Below are positions 1-10,933 of a stretch of DNA of 64,000 bases, in pieces; within the stretch, counting starts at the first letter, position 1, and every line of letters starts with the position of its first letter. The DNA is from Methanobacteriota archaeon (GTDB lineage Archaea; Halobacteriota; Methanomicrobia; Methanomicrobiales; Methanomicrobiaceae). The notes below the pieces were generated by a model, which saw only the letters and a list, made by a program, of their open reading frames with translations, did no database searches and was not told the DNA's origin. The position numbers were made by a program, and so were the translations under genes. The DNA lies in NCBI GenBank assembly GCA_016841485.1, contig JAENZA010000005.1, positions 1-64,000 on the forward strand, given 5' to 3'.

Positions 1-328
1 GCATGCCGCCCGCACCGCGTACCATGCACTCGAGTGCGAGGCGGCGCAGAAGGCTGCCGCCGATCCCTCTCCTCTGCCGGCGCCGGGACGTGCCGAGATT
101 CATGATATGGCCGTAGGTCTCTTCTCCGGTATGTTCCATCCCGCCACAAACGAACCCGGCAATATCGTCATCCTCGACGGCCACAAAGAAGAGTTCCTGG
201 TAATATTGCAGTGCATCCCTGAATCCTTCCCCGTCCCACGGGTCGGTGAAAAGGTCCTGTTCCAGAGCCACAACCGCTGGAATATCGAAAGCGGTGGCCC
301 TCCTGAGTATATATGTAGTAGAGTTCAT
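1..328 (-). CDS. rimI: Ribosomal-protein-alanine N-acetyltransferase-like GNAT (RimI), truncated by window edge
   Basis: Reverse strand reads MNSTTYILRRATAFDIPAVVALEQDLFTDPWDGEGF...GTSRRRQRRGIGGSLLRRLALECMVRGAGGM; GNAT acetyl-CoA loop RRRQRRGIGGSLL; frame open to position 1. Confidence 0.8.
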   Translation of the reverse strand, partial: MNSTTYILRRATAFDIPAVVALEQDLFTDPWDGEGFRDALQYYQELFFVAVEDDDIAGFVCGGMEHTGEETYGHIMNLGTSRRRQRRGIGGSLLRRLALECMVRGAGGM

Positions 329-406
329 ATTGCATTGATCGGGATACTCATATTACGCTTTACAGCCAATAAATAACGCACCCACATCCCGGGCAGGCAC
401 AGATCC

Positions 407-1669
407 ATGGTAAAGATATTCAGTTTCCGGGCACTCCGGCCAGAACCCGCCGAGGCGCAGAACATTGCCTCCGTTCCGTATGATGTCGTCTCGACGGCTG
501 AATCACGGGAGATCCTTGAGAAAAACCCGAAGAGTTTCCTTCGCGTCATCCGTTCCGAGGCGACGCTGGGGGATGTCGACCCCTCCGACCCGTCGGTCTA
601 CAGGGCGGCAAAAGAGCACCTTGACGAGATGGTTGCTGAGGGGCTCCTTTCCCGTGACGCAGAACCGGGCATTTATCTCTACCGCGTCAAGCAGGGCGGC
701 AGTATCTACACGGGCTTCGTCGCGAATGTCAGCGTCGATGATTATCTGGAAAACAGGATCAAACGCCATGAACACACCCGGTACGACAAGGAAGAGGACC
801 GGACGCAGCATATCACCAACACCGGCACTCACACGGGGCTTGTTGTTCTTCTCTACCGTGACCCCGGTGAGATCTTCAGGTATGTCTCCTCTCTTGTTCC
901 CGAGGGCGAACCGGACGGCGTCGTCAAGACCGATAGCGGTGTTGTCCACGAGGTCTTCAGGGTTGCCCACCCGGAGGCGATTGCACAGCTCACCGGTCTC
1001 TTCGAAGACGTGGACGCCCTCTATATCGCCGACGGCCACCACCGGGCCAAGTCATCGGTGAATGTGGCAACCCGCCGTCGTGAGGAAGGTACCTGCACCC
1101 CTGAAGTGGAGCGCTTCATGGCGATCATATTTGCCCAGAACCGCGTGAAGATCCACGGCTACAGCAGGCTGGTAACCGATCTCGGTGAGTACACCCCGGA
1201 GAGTTTCATGGAAGCGCTCTCCGGTCTCTTCGAGGTACGGCCGTATGGGGAGATCGATGATACGGTCTTTTGCATCCCCCCGCTTCGTGAGTCCGCAGAG
1301 CGTCTGCATGTGATGCACATGTACCTGGGCGGGGCATGGTACGAGCTCTCACGTCCGGTGGACCCGGCTCTCGACCGCATCGCCGCCCTCGACGTCTCGG
1401 TTCTCCAGAAGGAAGTGATGGAGGGCATGCTCGGGATCACCGATCCCCGCGGCGACCCGCGGCTCCAGTATCTCGGCGGTGCACGCCCGCTTGCCGATCT
1501 GAGCGAAAAGGTCGATTCCGGGGAGTTTGCCGTTGCCTTCTCCATGCAACCGGTCGATGTCGAGGACGTGCTCTCCATCGCCGACGCCGGCGGGGTCATG
1601 CCGCCGAAATCGACATGGTTCGAACCGAAACTTCTCTCGGGTCTCGTCCTTCATACGATCAACGAATAG
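407..1669 (+). CDS. DUF1015 family protein
   Basis: 420 aa; MVKIFSFRALRPEPAEAQNIASVPYDVVSTAE...IADGHHRAKSS typical of the DUF1015 family. Confidence 0.85.
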   Translation: MVKIFSFRALRPEPAEAQNIASVPYDVVSTAESREILEKNPKSFLRVIRSEATLGDVDPSDPSVYRAAKEHLDEMVAEGLLSRDAEPGIYLYRVKQGGSIYTGFVANVSVDDYLENRIKRHEHTRYDKEEDRTQHITNTGTHTGLVVLLYRDPGEIFRYVSSLVPEGEPDGVVKTDSGVVHEVFRVAHPEAIAQLTGLFEDVDALYIADGHHRAKSSVNVATRRREEGTCTPEVERFMAIIFAQNRVKIHGYSRLVTDLGEYTPESFMEALSGLFEVRPYGEIDDTVFCIPPLRESAERLHVMHMYLGGAWYELSRPVDPALDRIAALDVSVLQKEVMEGMLGITDPRGDPRLQYLGGARPLADLSEKVDSGEFAVAFSMQPVDVEDVLSIADAGGVMPPKSTWFEPKLLSGLVLHTINE

Positions 1670-1951
1670 CGGATCAGAACCGCACAATTTTCCTTTTCTT
1701 CCCTCCGCCGCGCATAGTGCGCAGCATTGGCATTGCGAAACTGCCGTTCAAATGGCGCATGAAGATGATTTGAAAAATTTTAGAGCGTTTTTTGCCCGAA
1801 GGGTGCCCGTATTGGCGAAATGTTCCCAGTGAGCGTGGTATTTACGGCTGGTTTGCTCAAAAACCCCTTCAAATGGCGTAAAAATTGAGGATTTGGATAT
1901 GAATATTTATATGCAGTCAATCTAATAAGAACAATAGGAAGGATCTTCTTT

Positions 1952-2518
1952 ATGCAACAATATCTCTCCGCGGTGATAATTGGATCCTTATGTTTCTGCT
2001 GTACCTGTGGCTGTCTTGAGAGTGCTTCCGGTGCACCGGATTCGGGCATCGAAGGGATGGCAGGGGAGGGGACCACATCCTTTCTTCTGGGCGATGCGAT
2101 CGCCGCCCTCGATGCCGGTATCGCCGATTCACTGTTCTCCTTTTCCGGGTATTCATTGTATACTGTGGTAGGGAGCGGTGTGAACAGTGACGGTGCCGCA
2201 GAGAGCTGGTCGCTTCTGATCGTTCCCGAGGGTGACAACGAAACCCGTCTTCTCACCTTCACCGGGAACAGCTGGCAGGATGCCGTGTGGCCGGAAGAAC
2301 CCGGCAATGACACCGCAGCATGCTGTCTTGATGACATTCTCATGCCGGAGGAACTTTACGCACAGAACAGGGGGGTATTAGAAGAGATGATGACAGGAAA
2401 CGGGGTTGATACGACCGATATCGAGCTTGCCGGGGGAGTCTACCATGTCCGGGCCCGGGACGTCTCCGATATGCGGGAGTTACGGTTTGATGCACGGACC
2501 GGGGAGCCGGTGCAATGA
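1952..2518 (+). CDS. Putative secreted lipoprotein, first gene of pilin-like cluster
   Basis: 188 aa; hydrophobic N-terminus with lipobox-like CCTCGC; stop overlaps start of next gene (ATGA); AT-rich TATA-like element near 1903-1912. Confidence 0.6.
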   Translation: MQQYLSAVIIGSLCFCCTCGCLESASGAPDSGIEGMAGEGTTSFLLGDAIAALDAGIADSLFSFSGYSLYTVVGSGVNSDGAAESWSLLIVPEGDNETRLLTFTGNSWQDAVWPEEPGNDTAACCLDDILMPEELYAQNRGVLEEMMTGNGVDTTDIELAGGVYHVRARDVSDMRELRFDARTGEPVQ

Positions 2519-3648
2519 GCAGGAGAGAGGAATACAACGAAGATGGTGTGCTGTCCATCGATTTTCTCGCAGGGTTTACCATCTTCATGATTGCCCTTAT
2601 CATGGTGATCTCCCTCCTGCCGGGAATTTTGGCAGGCATCGAGAGTGAGGGAATTGACTATGATGCGGTTGCCTACCGGACGTCGGTGATCCTGGTCGAA
2701 GACCCGGGATGGCCGTCGAACCCGGCATGGAACCAGCTGGATGAAATCCACAAGGCTGATATCGAGCGGATGGGGCTGTCGCTTTCAAAGGACACCCCGA
2801 ATATCCTCTCCCGGGAGAAGATCGACCTGTTCTTCCACCAGCCGGGCACCTTTGCCTTTGATGAGGGCGACTACCGGTCAAAGGTGATCTTCGGGGATAT
2901 TCCGTATCTCTACAACTTCTCGCTGAGGATTGATGGCGAATCGACGATGTCCGTCGGACAGGAGATCCCGGAGAGTAGCTATGGGTACCAGCGGCGGCTC
3001 GTGAAGGTAAAGGAAGACAGTTTTGCGCATATTGATTTCACCGACCCGAATCATGCCGACTACAGTGCGAATACCGTTGCGTGGAATGTGACGGACGGTC
3101 CCCACGAGGCGGACTTTGCCGTTGAGATGGACTATGGCGAACTCTATGACCGATCCATCAGCCCCGCTTACCGGATCGATCCCCGCAGCGAAGAGCTTGG
3201 ATTTGACATGCAGGGCATGATGGCCAATCTTGACATCGCTCAGCTCACGGACGGCATGAAGCTGGAGAAGGTCCGGCTCTATAAGGTCCTTGACGACGGC
3301 TCGTCCCAAGTGCTTCCATATAACTGGAACGACTGGAACAACGAGACCTATGTCTTCTATTTCGGTGATGCTTACGGTTCTGAAACGCCTTCAAAACTCA
3401 ATGGGTCATCGTCATTCCCGAAGCCGATCGAGAATAACACCTATATCAAGATGAAGCTGAACCCGCCCCTGCCGTTCTCTGATGAGATGACATCGGGATT
3501 GCGGGTGAACTTCACTTTCAGCTACAATTGGACCGGTAGTGCCCCGACCCTCTATTACCTCAGCGGCATCCACAAGTATGACTATAATCCAGTCAATGTC
3601 ACCCAACCGTCACTGAAGGACGGCGTGATGGAGGTGGCGGTATGGTAA
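2515..3648 (+). CDS. Archaeal pilin-like / pseudopilin membrane protein
   Basis: 377 aa; NEDGVLSIDFLAGFTIFMIALIMVISLL N-terminal helix followed by large exported-type domain. Confidence 0.65.
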   Translation: MSRREEYNEDGVLSIDFLAGFTIFMIALIMVISLLPGILAGIESEGIDYDAVAYRTSVILVEDPGWPSNPAWNQLDEIHKADIERMGLSLSKDTPNILSREKIDLFFHQPGTFAFDEGDYRSKVIFGDIPYLYNFSLRIDGESTMSVGQEIPESSYGYQRRLVKVKEDSFAHIDFTDPNHADYSANTVAWNVTDGPHEADFAVEMDYGELYDRSISPAYRIDPRSEELGFDMQGMMANLDIAQLTDGMKLEKVRLYKVLDDGSSQVLPYNWNDWNNETYVFYFGDAYGSETPSKLNGSSSFPKPIENNTYIKMKLNPPLPFSDEMTSGLRVNFTFSYNWTGSAPTLYYLSGIHKYDYNPVNVTQPSLKDGVMEVAVW

Positions 3649-4214
3649 TGAATGACGAGGGGCAGCTCTACACCATCGAGGGGATTACAGCGGGCATCAT
3701 CATGCTCCTGACCGCCTACATAGTCTTCTCCACCGGTTTCGTCTTCACGCCCGGCGATGCGCACATCGCCGACATGCAGCTCCAGCAGCTGGGGTATGAC
3801 GCTCTTCTGGTTATGGATACGCCGGTGTCTGACGGGGATGAGAGCAGGCTGCAGACGCTGATTGCGACATCGAACGTCGCAGACTTTACCAATGAGTTCA
3901 GTGCGAATCTGAGTATCGGAACGGGTGCCACATATATGGAAAATCCACCACACATCGTGGATACGCGGACTCAGTGGAATGCAACGATCTACTACCGCGA
4001 TAAGCAGAGTGATCAGGTTTATTCATATTCATTCGGACATTCGTCCGATGGCGGTGACTTTGTCACCCGCGAACCGGCGATCTCTGTGACGAGGTATGTG
4101 TACCTTGAGGATAAACCGAATAATCTCAATCTGATATCCTCAGAAGCAAACAGTAAAATGGACGACAATGAGGAACAGATGGTCCTGATGGAGGTGTTGT
4201 TATGGAGAGGTTAG
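3642..4214 (+). CDS. Archaeal pilin-like membrane protein
   Basis: 190 aa; NDEGQLYTIEGITAGIIMLLTAYIVFSTGF; overlaps neighbours. Confidence 0.65.
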   Translation: MVMNDEGQLYTIEGITAGIIMLLTAYIVFSTGFVFTPGDAHIADMQLQQLGYDALLVMDTPVSDGDESRLQTLIATSNVADFTNEFSANLSIGTGATYMENPPHIVDTRTQWNATIYYRDKQSDQVYSYSFGHSSDGGDFVTREPAISVTRYVYLEDKPNNLNLISSEANSKMDDNEEQMVLMEVLLWRG

Positions 4215-4606
4215 ACGACGAGGGGCAGTGGATTGTCCTGATGGGGGTGGTGGTCGCAACCGGTATGTTCATTCTTGCAATCATCATCAACCAGGCACCG
4301 ATGGTCGGGCAGTCGACGTCGGAGGCGGTGCTGGAGTTTCCGAAAAACGAGATACAGGATATCCGGTATCATCTCGCTCCAATAGCGGCATTGGGCAACG
4401 ACACGGATAATATGACTCTCGAGCAGAGAATCCGGGCCGATATGCAGGCCCTTTCAATGGGACGCAACAACGTGGTACTGGATTTTGACATCTACCGTGA
4501 TACGGGATTTGAAGATCTCTTCTACCGGTACAACGAGTTGGACATTCACTACAACAACGGGGTGACAACATATGATGAGGAATACTCGGTGCCGGTCCGG
4601 CTGTAG
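4202..4606 (+). CDS. Archaeal pilin-like membrane protein
   Basis: 134 aa; DDEGQWIVLMGVVVATGMFILAIII. Confidence 0.65.
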   Translation: MERLDDEGQWIVLMGVVVATGMFILAIIINQAPMVGQSTSEAVLEFPKNEIQDIRYHLAPIAALGNDTDNMTLEQRIRADMQALSMGRNNVVLDFDIYRDTGFEDLFYRYNELDIHYNNGVTTYDEEYSVPVRL

Positions 4607-4607
4607 G

Positions 4608-5054
4608 ATGCGACGACTCAACGAGGACGGGATCTCGACAATGACCGAGTATCTCTCGATCACCGCCATCGTCATCGTGATGTTCATCATCATGACGCTT
4701 GTCGTGAATGCGGCACTGGTGGAGGGCCCGTCGAACACGCTGAAGTACCATGCCTACGTGGACATCGGCAACGGTGTCTCCACGAGGATGGTGGAGATGT
4801 ACGCAATTGCGCCGCAGAACGGGGAGATCAGAACGATCTTCGACCTCCCGGACGATGTGGCGAACCAGGATTACTACGTCGAGGTCGATGCCGATACCGA
4901 CGAGGATGGGAAACGGTTCCAGCTGATACGGGTGACCGACGGGACGACGATGTCGGAAATTGCGATCGCCGGTATCGGGCGGACACGCGGGGTGACCGGC
5001 CGGACGAGCGGTGCCGGACAGAATGTGATTTACTATAATTCGGAGGGTGTCTGA
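4608..5054 (+). CDS. Archaeal pilin-like membrane protein
   Basis: Start refined to ATG 4608 (MRRLNEDGISTMTEYLSITAIVIVMFIIMTLVVNA), directly after preceding stop. Confidence 0.65.
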   Translation: MRRLNEDGISTMTEYLSITAIVIVMFIIMTLVVNAALVEGPSNTLKYHAYVDIGNGVSTRMVEMYAIAPQNGEIRTIFDLPDDVANQDYYVEVDADTDEDGKRFQLIRVTDGTTMSEIAIAGIGRTRGVTGRTSGAGQNVIYYNSEGV

Positions 5055-5869
5055 TGAAGAGAAATTGGGTGAAAGGAATGGATGATGACGGTGTCTCGGA
5101 GGCGATCGGGTTTATTCTCATCTTTACGATCGTCGTGCTCGGCATCTCGATTGTTACGCTCTACGGCTATCCCCTGCTGCAGAAGTCGCAGATAGGGTCG
5201 GATGAGCGGATTATGGAACAGAATATGATCACGCTGCAGAATGACCTGAAGATTCTCACGCTCTCCAACGTCCCCTACCGCGACACGACGATGGGCATCT
5301 CGGGAGGGTCGATCTTTGTGCTGGATTCAAACCAGACCGATGACGACAACCATAATTTCCAGGTTTGGTACGATAATGAGTCATATGCGCCTCTCAATGA
5401 GACATTCTCTCTCGGGGCCCTCCGTTTCATCTCTGCACAGGGTCAGGCGGCAATCTCCGTGGAGAACGGTGCGGTGGTAAAGCGGTACCAGGATGCCGAA
5501 GGGTCCACGATGGTGGCAGACCCGCGATGGTTCTATGACGAGACATATGATACGCTTGTGCTCTTCTTCACCGAGATTCAGGCTGACCGTGCCATGTCCG
5601 GTGACGGGATCGCAAACATCCAGATGAGTATGCTTGATCCACCGGAAGTTGTTGAAGATGTAACGTATGGCCCGGGATTAACCAGGCCTGTAGGGATCAC
5701 CTATCACAACGATGATGTCTTCAATTACAGCACCGCATGGGATAACTATCTGACCGGATCAACGATCCGGGATGGCGGATTCACCTATGATTCGGTACAG
5801 GATCGATATGAGATGAACGTCCACCGTCTCGTCATCAAGAAGTACACCGTAAAGATCGAAAGGGTCTGA
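5054..5869 (+). CDS. Archaeal type IV pilin-like protein (DUF7289-like)
   Basis: 271 aa; MDDDGVSEAIGFILIFTIVVLGISIVTLYGYPLLQKSQ resembles archaellin/type IV pilin N-termini. Confidence 0.7.
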   Translation: MKRNWVKGMDDDGVSEAIGFILIFTIVVLGISIVTLYGYPLLQKSQIGSDERIMEQNMITLQNDLKILTLSNVPYRDTTMGISGGSIFVLDSNQTDDDNHNFQVWYDNESYAPLNETFSLGALRFISAQGQAAISVENGAVVKRYQDAEGSTMVADPRWFYDETYDTLVLFFTEIQADRAMSGDGIANIQMSMLDPPEVVEDVTYGPGLTRPVGITYHNDDVFNYSTAWDNYLTGSTIRDGGFTYDSVQDRYEMNVHRLVIKKYTVKIERV

Positions 5870-5887
5870 AAAGACCTTCTTTTTTTT
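5863..5887 (+). terminator. Hairpin plus T-tract terminator-like element
   Basis: GGTCT-gaaa-AGACC perfect 5-bp stem followed by TTCTTTTTTTT, then A7, between convergent genes. Confidence 0.5.
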
Positions 5888-5905
5888 AAAAAAATCGGGA
5901 AAATA

Positions 5906-6232
5906 TTAGAGATAGTTATTGCGCTGCAGCCACTCGACCTGGGGTCGGGTGTAGCGGTAGATAATATCGGCTTTTTCATCCTGGAAGTCCCACGGGACAA
6001 CGATCAGGATATCCCCTTCACGAATCCAGACACGCTTTTTGATCTTCCCTTTGATACGGCCGGTACGGGTGATGCCGTCGAAACAGCGTACCCTTATGTG
6101 GTTTGCCCCGAGCATCAGCTCGGCCGTGGCAAAAATTTCCCTATTTCTTTTATTGGGCAACCGTACACGTACGATCGCCGGTGCTTCATTACTACTGGAT
6201 TTTCTCCTGCTTGGGTGCGCCAGACGTCTCAC
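5906..6232 (-). CDS. eif1A: Translation initiation factor aIF-1A
   Basis: 108 aa; VRVRLPNKRNREIFATAELMLGANHIRVRCFDGITRTGRIKGKIKKRVWIREGDILIVVPWDFQDEKADIIYRYT. Confidence 0.95.
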   Translation of the reverse strand: MRRLAHPSRRKSSSNEAPAIVRVRLPNKRNREIFATAELMLGANHIRVRCFDGITRTGRIKGKIKKRVWIREGDILIVVPWDFQDEKADIIYRYTRPQVEWLQRNNYL

Positions 6233-6449
6233 TCCTTCCTTATATATAATGCGCTCTTTTCATAAAAAACCTTCATGGTGTCCGCATGTATGTATGAGGG
6301 CTGTTTAAAGGGTGGTGAAATCCGGTATCTGGTCCAATGCGGGGAAATGCTGCCGTTGTATGCAGCTGAAAAATGGAAGGAATGAATTTGAGGCTGGGAG
6401 GGGTGGGGGGGACCCCGTCCCCGTTGGGGGATCAGGAGAGCACCGGTAA

Positions 6450-7940
6450 TCAGGTAACCGTGATCTCTTCGTTTCTGGTCCTTGAGTGGTCACCAAGGCG
6501 GTTGTGTACGGTTAGGGTCACCGTGTAGGTGCCCGGACTGGTAAAGGTATGGGCCGGGTGCTGCTCGTCCGACGTCGTCCCGTCGCCGAAGTCCCAGTGC
6601 CAGGTGGACGGGTTGTTGGTCGACAAGTCGGTGAAGCTCACGGCAAGGGGTGCCGGTCCTTCCTGAACATCGCTCTCGAAGTCCGTCGACCTCTTCAGGA
6701 TGAGGAAGAGGAATGCACTGAGGAAGATGAGCAGGAGCAGCCAGACCCACCACGGGATGCCGCCGGCAAAGGTGAGGCCGCTCATCATCGGGAAGAGTTC
6801 GGCAAGTTCACCGAAGGGTTCGGAGTCGCCCTCTTCACCGATCGTTACCGGGGTTTCGTCAGGTCCCGGGCCCGGTTTATCAGTTGGTCCAGGCCCCGGA
6901 CCCTGCGTCTCCGTCGGAGTGGGGGTGGGGTCGTCATCATCATCGTCATCGTCGCCACCCTTGTTGTTAAACGAGAGGGGGAAGCCTGCCACAAGCCCTT
7001 CCCCGATGATGTAGGTATTCTCTTCATCCGGCGGGGTGTTGTCTCCCAGGGCATTTGTATAGAGTGGATATGCAGGGGTGATGGTATAGTCGACCAGCTG
7101 TGGTGAAGCGTGGGCATCTGCCTGGAGGTAGAAGACGGGGACCTTATCCTCCCCTGTTGTAATCACATGGGTCGTATTCCATGAACCCCCTGAGCTGATA
7201 GTAACCGTAGCATTGCCGAGCTCCGTCCGGTTCGTTCCCATCCGATCTTCGTGGAGTTCATACCAGAAGGTAATGTCCGCGTTGATGTCATCTTCTGCGG
7301 GATTGTTCACGGTATAGAGGGCCTTCCAGGCGGTCCCGTTATAGGACTTCACGACGCTGATGACCGGTGAGACCGTCGTTTCAATATCAACCGTGTCCAC
7401 GGCGGTGAAGTTCAGATAGCTCTTGTTCACATAGAAGGTATGCGTCCCCTTGGAATCCGGCGGGTTTGGAATAGTGAGCCGAACCGAAGCTGTATCGTTT
7501 GCGGGGATGGAGAGAGGCGCCAGGGTATCGTTGCCTGACATCATCAGCTCAGCGCAGTTTGTCCCGTTTGTCAGGGTGATCCGTTCGGAGGGGAGGAAGC
7601 GGGCAACGACCGAGGTTGGATAGTCATAGTCGTTGTGGACGATGTAATTCCAGTTGTACTTGTCTATCCTCTCCAGGGTGACATAGATATCAAACGGTGT
7701 TTTTGCGACCGTGCGGGTGTCGGTACCTGGGGGGAAATGTATCGGTGTCCCGCCGATCGTCATCGAAATTTCATCGCTGCTCTGAACAACAACCCAGTCT
7801 TTGTAGACGGTCTGGTTTGCAGGAGCGACGGTATAGTATACCGCCCGGTACTCATCGACGGTGGTGTCGGCCGCCATTGCAGGGACGATGCCGAGAAGGG
7901 CAATCAGGAGAATGCAGCTGAGTAAGCGAAGCGCCTTCAT
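6450..7940 (-). CDS. Secreted membrane-anchored protein with C-terminal PKD domain
   Basis: Start refined to [23 protein letters not shown] signal peptide; D-rich and PTPT/GPGP linker; one TM; C-terminal [35 protein letters not shown]. Confidence 0.8.
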   Translation of the reverse strand: MKALRLLSCILLIALLGIVPAMAADTTVDEYRAVYYTVAPANQTVYKDWVVVQSSDEISMTIGGTPIHFPPGTDTRTVAKTPFDIYVTLERIDKYNWNYIVHNDYDYPTSVVARFLPSERITLTNGTNCAELMMSGNDTLAPLSIPANDTASVRLTIPNPPDSKGTHTFYVNKSYLNFTAVDTVDIETTVSPVISVVKSYNGTAWKALYTVNNPAEDDINADITFWYELHEDRMGTNRTELGNATVTISSGGSWNTTHVITTGEDKVPVFYLQADAHASPQLVDYTITPAYPLYTNALGDNTPPDEENTYIIGEGLVAGFPLSFNNKGGDDDDDDDDPTPTPTETQGPGPGPTDKPGPGPDETPVTIGEEGDSEPFGELAELFPMMSGLTFAGGIPWWVWLLLLIFLSAFLFLILKRSTDFESDVQEGPAPLAVSFTDLSTNNPSTWHWDFGDGTTSDEQHPAHTFTSPGTYTVTLTVHNRLGDHSRTRNEEITVT

Positions 7941-10933
7941 CGTGGGTCCACCCCCAGGTTGTATAGGTCGTTTATGCGCCATGCACCGGGTTCAAACTGC
8001 AGCTCGACCGACTGAGGCACTCCTTCCTCCAGGTCGGAGAAGTACCAAATGTACTCGTTGCCGGCGGATGTGTTCAGGAAGTCATCCCCTGACATCGCAC
8101 CGATGATCATGCCTTCGGGTTTGAGCCAGTAGAGCGATGCCTGCGGGATGGTGCCTGACTGTGAGGTGATGTTCATAATGACGGATGTTCCGTTAAGGGT
8201 GATGCTTCCGGTGACGACCCTGAAGTCATCGGTCCCTCCTCCATAATAATGGAGCTCGCCAAACTCGGACGTGCAGCCGAACAGGGTTGCGGTTCCTGCA
8301 AGGACGATATCTGTTCCCGGTGTAATGCCACTGACATCCAGTGTTCCACTGAAGTTCCCGTCACCATCTGCTGGGGGGTCAATGGTGTCCAGATACATCC
8401 ATCCTTCACCGTAGTAGGTGTCCATTTCTTTCTTCTTTTCCCAGTTGTTGCCGACAAGGTTGTCGCCTGCAGTGTCGTTGCGGACGAGGAAGATCTCAAT
8501 CTCTGATCCGGCAAAGTCGGAATTGTCGTGGTCGGGGAGGCCGACAAACCCTTCGAGGGTAAGAGTGCCGGCAACCGTGTTCCAGACCGCTGCGGTGATG
8601 ACGGGGTAATCCATTCCCCTGTTCGGCTTGTTGTCAAGGAGCACGCCGTCGTTTACGGTGACATTGTCAACCCCGCCGGTTACCCCGAGGTCGATGCCGA
8701 GATAGGAGTTGTTGTAGAGTGCGTTCTTCGAAAACGTGTTATTCAGACTCTGCCTGTTCTCCACTACAATGCCCGAATGTCCGTTCTCACGTATCACCGA
8801 CGACCGGACTCTCGTATCTGGTGCCTGGAGGATATTGATGCCGACCCCTTCGTTCATCTCAATGAGGGAACCGGTGATCTCCGGTCCGCTTCCTCCCCCG
8901 GTACCGGGGAGACTGATCTGTATGGCGTCTTTTTCATCCGTGTGGGCGATGATGCTGCGGTCGATATGCAGGGTGGATGCGGCTACATCGATTCCCGTAT
9001 GGCCTCCCGTGGGGTCCATGGCTGTCTTATAGACAAGAATATTTTCAAGCAGACATCCTTCTGCTCCGTCGACGAGGGAGATGCCCGTATGCTTGGTGAA
9101 GGCAATTATGCTGTCGCGGACCATGTTGTTTGAAGCATCATTGTTGAATTCGATGCCGCCTGTGGGGCTGTCTTTTGAGGTTGCATACTCCTCCTCTGCA
9201 GGCGTTGCATTTGCCGTCAGCCCGATGAGACAGCGCTCGATTGTGATGTCGGGGGCAATTGAGCTGATCACGGTACCGGCTGCGTATCCTGCGATATCCG
9301 AGACATACGATCCCTCGCCATTCAGTTCCATGAGCCCGTCGCCTTTGGGGGGGTTGAGTTCTATTTCAGGTTTGGCGACCGGGATAAAGAGGTCATCTTC
9401 ACCAAAGTGTTCGCGACCGTCAGGGCCGGTCCCGACTGGAACGGCAGTGGCTGTGCTGACGGCGATCATCCGGTGGTTCTCCGTGTCGTAGGAAACGTAG
9501 CCGGGGTTGGTATCACAGGGGGAAAGTGAGGTGTCAAACACCGTGCCGTTCAGCCCGAAGGGTCCGTCGAAGTGTACGATTCTGTAGGTGAGGTCCAGTT
9601 TCCACCACTGGCCGGTACCGTCATGGGTATTGGGGGGGACCGCCATGACAAACCGGCTCTCCTGGAACCCTTCAATAGCCTCGGCATTGGTGAGGAACCG
9701 GTGAAGGGAACCCTGGGAATCTTCGTCACCGATGTCGTTGACGATGACATCGTAGGAGAACCCGAAGTCCATTGACTCGTCTTGGTCTGCATAGGCGCTG
9801 GTATTGAGAAGTGCTACATGTTCATAGACGTCTTCGTCCCAGTCATCCGTCACCAACGGGTCCTGTCCGCCGAACTGCAGGACAAATTCGTGAGTGCCGG
9901 TTGCCGGATCGTAGGATACCTGGTAGGTCTGTTCTGCAAGGATGTCCTCCGGTCCTGCACCGGCCTCAAGTGGGCGGGTCGTAGTAAGGGAGGCTGCCTC
10001 TACGGCAATGAAGTAATCCGAGCCGTTGTCGACACTAAAGGAGTAGACTCCCTCTGAATCGGTGGTGGTTGACTCTATATATGTGTCAGCTGACGGGTCG
10101 AAGGCGAAATCCCCGTCATCCTCGAAGAGTCGTACCACTGCCCCTTCGATGGGTTCATCAGGTCCGTCGGCATCGGTGACCACGAGGTCTTCGTAGACGA
10201 TGCCGGTTACCGTAACCTGTTCCGCCATCTGATTGCCGGCAGCGAAGAGGTCAGGTTGCGGCACTCCCGATGCAGATGCTGAGCGAGCCACGGCATCATC
10301 CGAGGGTGTGTCTTCATCGATAGTGAAGACGAGGGTTGTCAGTGCATTGTCGCACTCCAGAGCCATTGTATAGGTGCCCGGCGCCAGGTCGACCTGAATG
10401 GCAAATCTGCCGTCCCCGGTATCCGGGATGATGTCCCCGGAGAAATTTTCGCAGGCATAGCTTAGCAGTCCTGCATCCCTGAGCGATTCGGAGACGGTAC
10501 CGTTTACCCAACCGTCGGCATACCATGCATTGATGGCACAGCAGCCCACGCAGAATGTGGTGTTCAGTCCACCGGCAGAAACGGTATACTCTCCGATAAT
10601 CACATGGTCAAGGAGAGGATATTCAGCCAGGCTTATGCCGTCTGCATAGACAAAGGTAATGTCGTGGTCATATCCTGCAGGATCGGTTACCGTCCCTGTG
10701 CTCACATTGCCGTCATAGGTGATGAGCACGGTGTTCCCCGGCACCCATGATTCTCCTGCATCGAGTCCGGTGGGGGGAACCGGGTCGGCCACTTCGGGTG
10801 GCCCGTAACTGTCGGTGACATTTGTATCACCGGTATCCCCCGCGGCAATGCCGGGGAGGGTGGCGATGAGCACGCACACAAGAAGCGTGATCATCACCCT
10901 GGATATTGGTCTTCGCTCTTTCATTTTCGTCAT
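7937..10933 (-). CDS. Large surface protein with SdrD-B/CnaB-like and right-handed beta-helix regions
   Basis: Start refined to [78 protein letters not shown]; later [34 protein letters not shown] beta-helix-like repeats. Confidence 0.75.
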   Translation of the reverse strand: MTKMKERRPISRVMITLLVCVLIATLPGIAAGDTGDTNVTDSYGPPEVADPVPPTGLDAGESWVPGNTVLITYDGNVSTGTVTDPAGYDHDITFVYADGISLAEYPLLDHVIIGEYTVSAGGLNTTFCVGCCAINAWYADGWVNGTVSESLRDAGLLSYACENFSGDIIPDTGDGRFAIQVDLAPGTYTMALECDNALTTLVFTIDEDTPSDDAVARSASASGVPQPDLFAAGNQMAEQVTVTGIVYEDLVVTDADGPDEPIEGAVVRLFEDDGDFAFDPSADTYIESTTTDSEGVYSFSVDNGSDYFIAVEAASLTTTRPLEAGAGPEDILAEQTYQVSYDPATGTHEFVLQFGGQDPLVTDDWDEDVYEHVALLNTSAYADQDESMDFGFSYDVIVNDIGDEDSQGSLHRFLTNAEAIEGFQESRFVMAVPPNTHDGTGQWWKLDLTYRIVHFDGPFGLNGTVFDTSLSPCDTNPGYVSYDTENHRMIAVSTATAVPVGTGPDGREHFGEDDLFIPVAKPEIELNPPKGDGLMELNGEGSYVSDIAGYAAGTVISSIAPDITIERCLIGLTANATPAEEEYATSKDSPTGGIEFNNDASNNMVRDSIIAFTKHTGISLVDGAEGCLLENILVYKTAMDPTGGHTGIDVAASTLHIDRSIIAHTDEKDAIQISLPGTGGGSGPEITGSLIEMNEGVGINILQAPDTRVRSSVIRENGHSGIVVENRQSLNNTFSKNALYNNSYLGIDLGVTGGVDNVTVNDGVLLDNKPNRGMDYPVITAAVWNTVAGTLTLEGFVGLPDHDNSDFAGSEIEIFLVRNDTAGDNLVGNNWEKKKEMDTYYGEGWMYLDTIDPPADGDGNFSGTLDVSGITPGTDIVLAGTATLFGCTSEFGELHYYGGGTDDFRVVTGSITLNGTSVIMNITSQSGTIPQASLYWLKPEGMIIGAMSGDDFLNTSAGNEYIWYFSDLEEGVPQSVELQFEPGAWRINDLYNLGVDPR

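Noticed and set aside
503-1042. 179-aa minus-strand ORF inside the DUF1015 gene
   Set aside because: Shadow ORF of a GC-rich codon pattern; no family resemblance.
6932-6960. tcatcatcatcgtcatcgtc simple repeat
   Set aside because: Encodes the Asp-rich linker of the PKD protein; low-complexity coding DNA, not a CRISPR or mobile repeat.
6549-7106. 185-aa plus-strand ORF (and 6700-7014) opposite the PKD protein
   Set aside because: Antisense to a well-supported CDS; composition reflects the complement of D-rich and Pro/Gly repeats.
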